Source: Allomuricauda sp. TY007 (GTDB lineage Bacteria > Bacteroidota > Bacteroidia > Flavobacteriales > Flavobacteriaceae). From it: a stretch of 64,000 nt of DNA. Under the pieces are notes generated by a model. It did not search any database. It saw only the letters and a list, made by a program, of their open reading frames with translations, and was not told the origin of the DNA. Positions 62,692-64,000 of the stretch are shown here, piece by piece. Every line of letters starts with the position of its first letter. Position 1 is the first letter of the stretch. The translations under genes and the position numbers were made by a program. The stretch lies in assembly GCF_010468565.1 (NCBI RefSeq), contig NZ_WUEG01000004.1, positions 358,255 through 422,254 of the forward strand, in the 5' to 3' direction.

Positions 62692-63699
62692 ATGGCTACA
62701 AATAAACATGCGACCATCAGATACAATACACTTGACCGATGCTTTAGTAATCCGGGCAAAAGATATTACATTGAGGATCTTTTAGATGCATGTAACGAGG
62801 CACTATTTGAATATGATCCGGATTCGAATGGTATTAAAAGACGACAACTTTTCGAAGATATAAAGTTCATGGAATCCATTCAAGGATGGAATATTCCCTT
62901 GGATAAGATTAAAGATGGAAGACGAGTTTATTATCGATACAAAGAAAGCTCATTTTCAATAAACAATAGTCCCCTAAATGAAATGGAAGCTGAAAAACTA
63001 AAATCAGCAATGTTAGTATTAAACAGATTTAAGGGATTACCTCAATTTGAGTGGGTAAATGAATTAATACCCAAGTTAGACCAAACCTTTAATCTTTATG
63101 GCACCGACCATAACATTATTAGTTTTGAAACAAACGATTTTCTAAAAGGCACTGAGTATATAACACCACTTTTTAATGCAATTCGAAATAGGCAAAGTTT
63201 AAGAATTGATTACCAATCATTTAAGAGGGATAAATTAACTTCTAAAATCTTCTATCCGTATCACTTAAAAGAATATAACAATAGATGGTTCGTCTTAGGA
63301 TTAGAAAAGGAGAACAATAAAATAACAAACTATGCTCTTGACAGAATTCAAGACCTTGAGGAATTTAATGATAAGTATAATGACAGTCTCAATCTAGATT
63401 TCAATGAATTTTTTGAGGATATAATAGGCGTTAGCAAACCGTATGACGGTCAATTAATTAAAATTGAAATGATGGCTACAAAAGAACTAGCTCCTTATAT
63501 CAAGACAAAACCTATTCATGGTTCTCAAAGAAGAATTAGCGATGATGAATCTGGATTTACATTTATGATAGAGGTCATTCCAAACTTTGAATTAATCCGG
63601 CTAATTCTTTCGTTTGGAGCAGGATTAACAGTAATTAGCCCACTAAATATAAGAGATGAGGTAATTGGTTTGCTTAACACCAATCTAAATAATTATTAG
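62692..63699 (+). CDS. WYL-domain transcriptional regulator
   Basis: A 335-residue regulator. The first 90 residues form a winged-helix-like DNA-binding part (ATIRYNTLDRCFSNPGKRYYIEDLLDACNEAL, RRQLFEDIKFMES). The WYL domain is at about 165-250 (IRNRQSLRIDYQSF, YPYHLKEYNNRWFVLGLE) and a WCX-like C-terminal extension follows (IKIEMMATKELAPYIKTKP). WYL proteins such as BrxR and CapW repress phage-defence operons and respond to nucleic-acid ligands. It lies 29 bases after the SIR2 gene on the same strand, so it is either an operon member or a silencer of the operon. Confidence 0.85.
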   Translation: MATNKHATIRYNTLDRCFSNPGKRYYIEDLLDACNEALFEYDPDSNGIKRRQLFEDIKFMESIQGWNIPLDKIKDGRRVYYRYKESSFSINNSPLNEMEAEKLKSAMLVLNRFKGLPQFEWVNELIPKLDQTFNLYGTDHNIISFETNDFLKGTEYITPLFNAIRNRQSLRIDYQSFKRDKLTSKIFYPYHLKEYNNRWFVLGLEKENNKITNYALDRIQDLEEFNDKYNDSLNLDFNEFFEDIIGVSKPYDGQLIKIEMMATKELAPYIKTKPIHGSQRRISDDESGFTFMIEVIPNFELIRLILSFGAGLTVISPLNIRDEVIGLLNTNLNNY

Positions 63700-63700
63700 T

Positions 63701-63719
63701 TGTGCAGATTGACTGCACA
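63701..63719. promoter_or_regulatory. Inverted repeat after the WYL gene
   Basis: TGTGCAG (63701-63707) and CTGCACA (63713-63719) form a perfect 7-base palindrome with a 5-base spacer. No T run follows. It may be an operator (for the WYL protein or the following hsdM) or a weak terminator. Confidence 0.4.
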
Positions 63720-63767
63720 GGTACAAAGTAATATTGCATTGTTAACAAATAAATCTTAGTATAAAAT

Positions 63768-63860
63768 ATGACGTCACATTCTAATAGACATATCGATGAA
63801 CTTCAAAATCAGCTTTGGCGCATAGTCAATATTTTGCGTCAAGATGGCATTGATGGATAA
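63768..63860 (+). pseudogene. Truncated hsdM (type I methyltransferase subunit), N-terminal fragment
   Basis: A 30-codon open frame, starting MTSHSNRHIDELQNQLWRI and ending ILRQDGIDG before a stop. The LW-X2-V-X2-LRQDGI pattern matches the N-terminal helix of type I HsdM subunits, which continue with a conserved LDY segment absent here. The stop comes where sequence resembling an IS21-family end begins, so the gene seems interrupted by insertion. Assignment rests on a short match. Confidence 0.5.
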
Positions 63861-64000
63861 GCCGGGTAAACTGACCCACCTTCGCCGGATGAAACTGACC
63901 ATGGCAAATGGACTGCCCAGATTTGATCTATCCTTGGGTTAAACTTAGTTTTTATTTTTCAATTTTCTTCTCATTGATTCTCCTTTTATATCTATTCTGT
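63854..64000 (-). mobile_element. End of an IS21-like insertion sequence
   Basis: On the plus strand the sequence starts TGGATAAGCCGGG and contains two copies of AAACTGACC (63876 and 63892 region), as in the multiple terminal repeats of IS21 elements whose ends begin TG. An istB-like C-terminus runs toward it on the minus strand. The exact end (TG at 63851 or 63854) and the other end cannot be fixed here. Confidence 0.55.
63945..64000 (-). CDS. istB: IstB-like transposition helper ATPase, C-terminus only
   Basis: The last 17 codons of a minus-strand frame before a TAA at 63945-63947: RIDIKGESMRRKLKNKN. A HRI(E/D)(L/I)-GES-R ending is characteristic of IstB, the AAA+ helper of IS21 transposases. 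The rest of the gene is beyond the window. The frame is short, so the call depends on this motif and on the neighbouring terminal repeats. Confidence 0.55.
   Translation of the reverse strand, partial: RIDIKGESMRRKLKNKN

Larger units (their letters stand above)
52922..64000. mobile_element. Integrated genomic island (left end at tRNA-Leu; right end outside window)
   Basis: The island begins at the truncated 3' half of tRNA-Leu(UAG), has a tyrosine recombinase as its first gene, and carries toxin-antitoxin, HEPN, Argonaute-SIR2-WYL, a broken hsdM and an IS21-like element. Genes after 59,386 are visibly more A+T-rich than the chromosome. With the tRNA on the minus strand and the remnant at the left end, the reconstituted complete tRNA-Leu should lie at the right end, beyond the window. 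Confidence 0.75.

Overview
The window is a piece of a Bacteroidota chromosome, most likely Flavobacteriaceae (an Allomuricauda/Muricauda-like relative, a judgement from protein style and not from a search). Indicators are promoters of the TAnnTTTG type, weak or absent Shine-Dalgarno sequences, a fused CcoN-CcoO oxidase subunit, ExbB-ExbD-ExbD and PorT-like envelope genes, and a ribosomal protein S2 with a long extra tail. Bases 1 to about 52,900 are ordinary, densely packed chromosome; bases 52,922 to the end are an integrated island that continues past the window.

Bases 1-26,500 are housekeeping: rpsI (3' part), rpsB, tsf, pyrH and frr, an RND/MMPL exporter, asnS and rpoN, an ExbB/ExbD proton-motive module, tRNA-Ser(GGA), L-asparaginase and TatD, 2-oxoglutarate dehydrogenase E1/E2, an HGSNAT-like membrane protein, galE and a sugar aminotransferase, Kdo transferase and a sugar porter.

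Bases 26,600-50,400 form a low-oxygen / respiratory block: a ribosome hibernation factor, phosphofructokinase, three universal stress proteins, a ROK kinase, a TonB, a GCS2-CBS protein with a desuccinylase-like partner, oxygen-independent coproporphyrinogen oxidase (HemN), and a complete cbb3 oxidase locus (ccoS-NO-Q-P-G-H plus the copper ATPase ccoI), ending with a Crp/Fnr regulator. Eight palindromes of the form TGAY-N4-RTCA lie in front of these genes. In every case a TAnnTTTR-like -7 element begins exactly 23 bases beyond the palindrome (nine promoters counting one divergent pair). This is a coherent FNR/FixK-type regulon that can be read from the sequence alone, and it includes the regulator's own gene. 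The regulator keeps three of the four E. coli FNR cluster cysteines by position but lacks the C29 equivalent.

A sensor kinase / response regulator pair follows, and then the island. Its left end is the 3' half of a tRNA-Leu(UAG) gene next to a tyrosine recombinase. It carries a VapBC50-like excisionase/PIN pair whose promoter overlaps three perfect 9-base repeats; an XRE regulator; a three-gene cassette in which a HEPN protein and two small proteins appear to share the same C-terminal helical domain; a catalytically dead Argonaute translationally coupled to a SIR2-domain effector and followed by a WYL regulator; and an hsdM fragment cut off by the end of an IS21-like element whose istB C-terminus is the last thing in the window. 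The Argonaute/SIR2 operon is visibly richer in A+T than the chromosome to its left.
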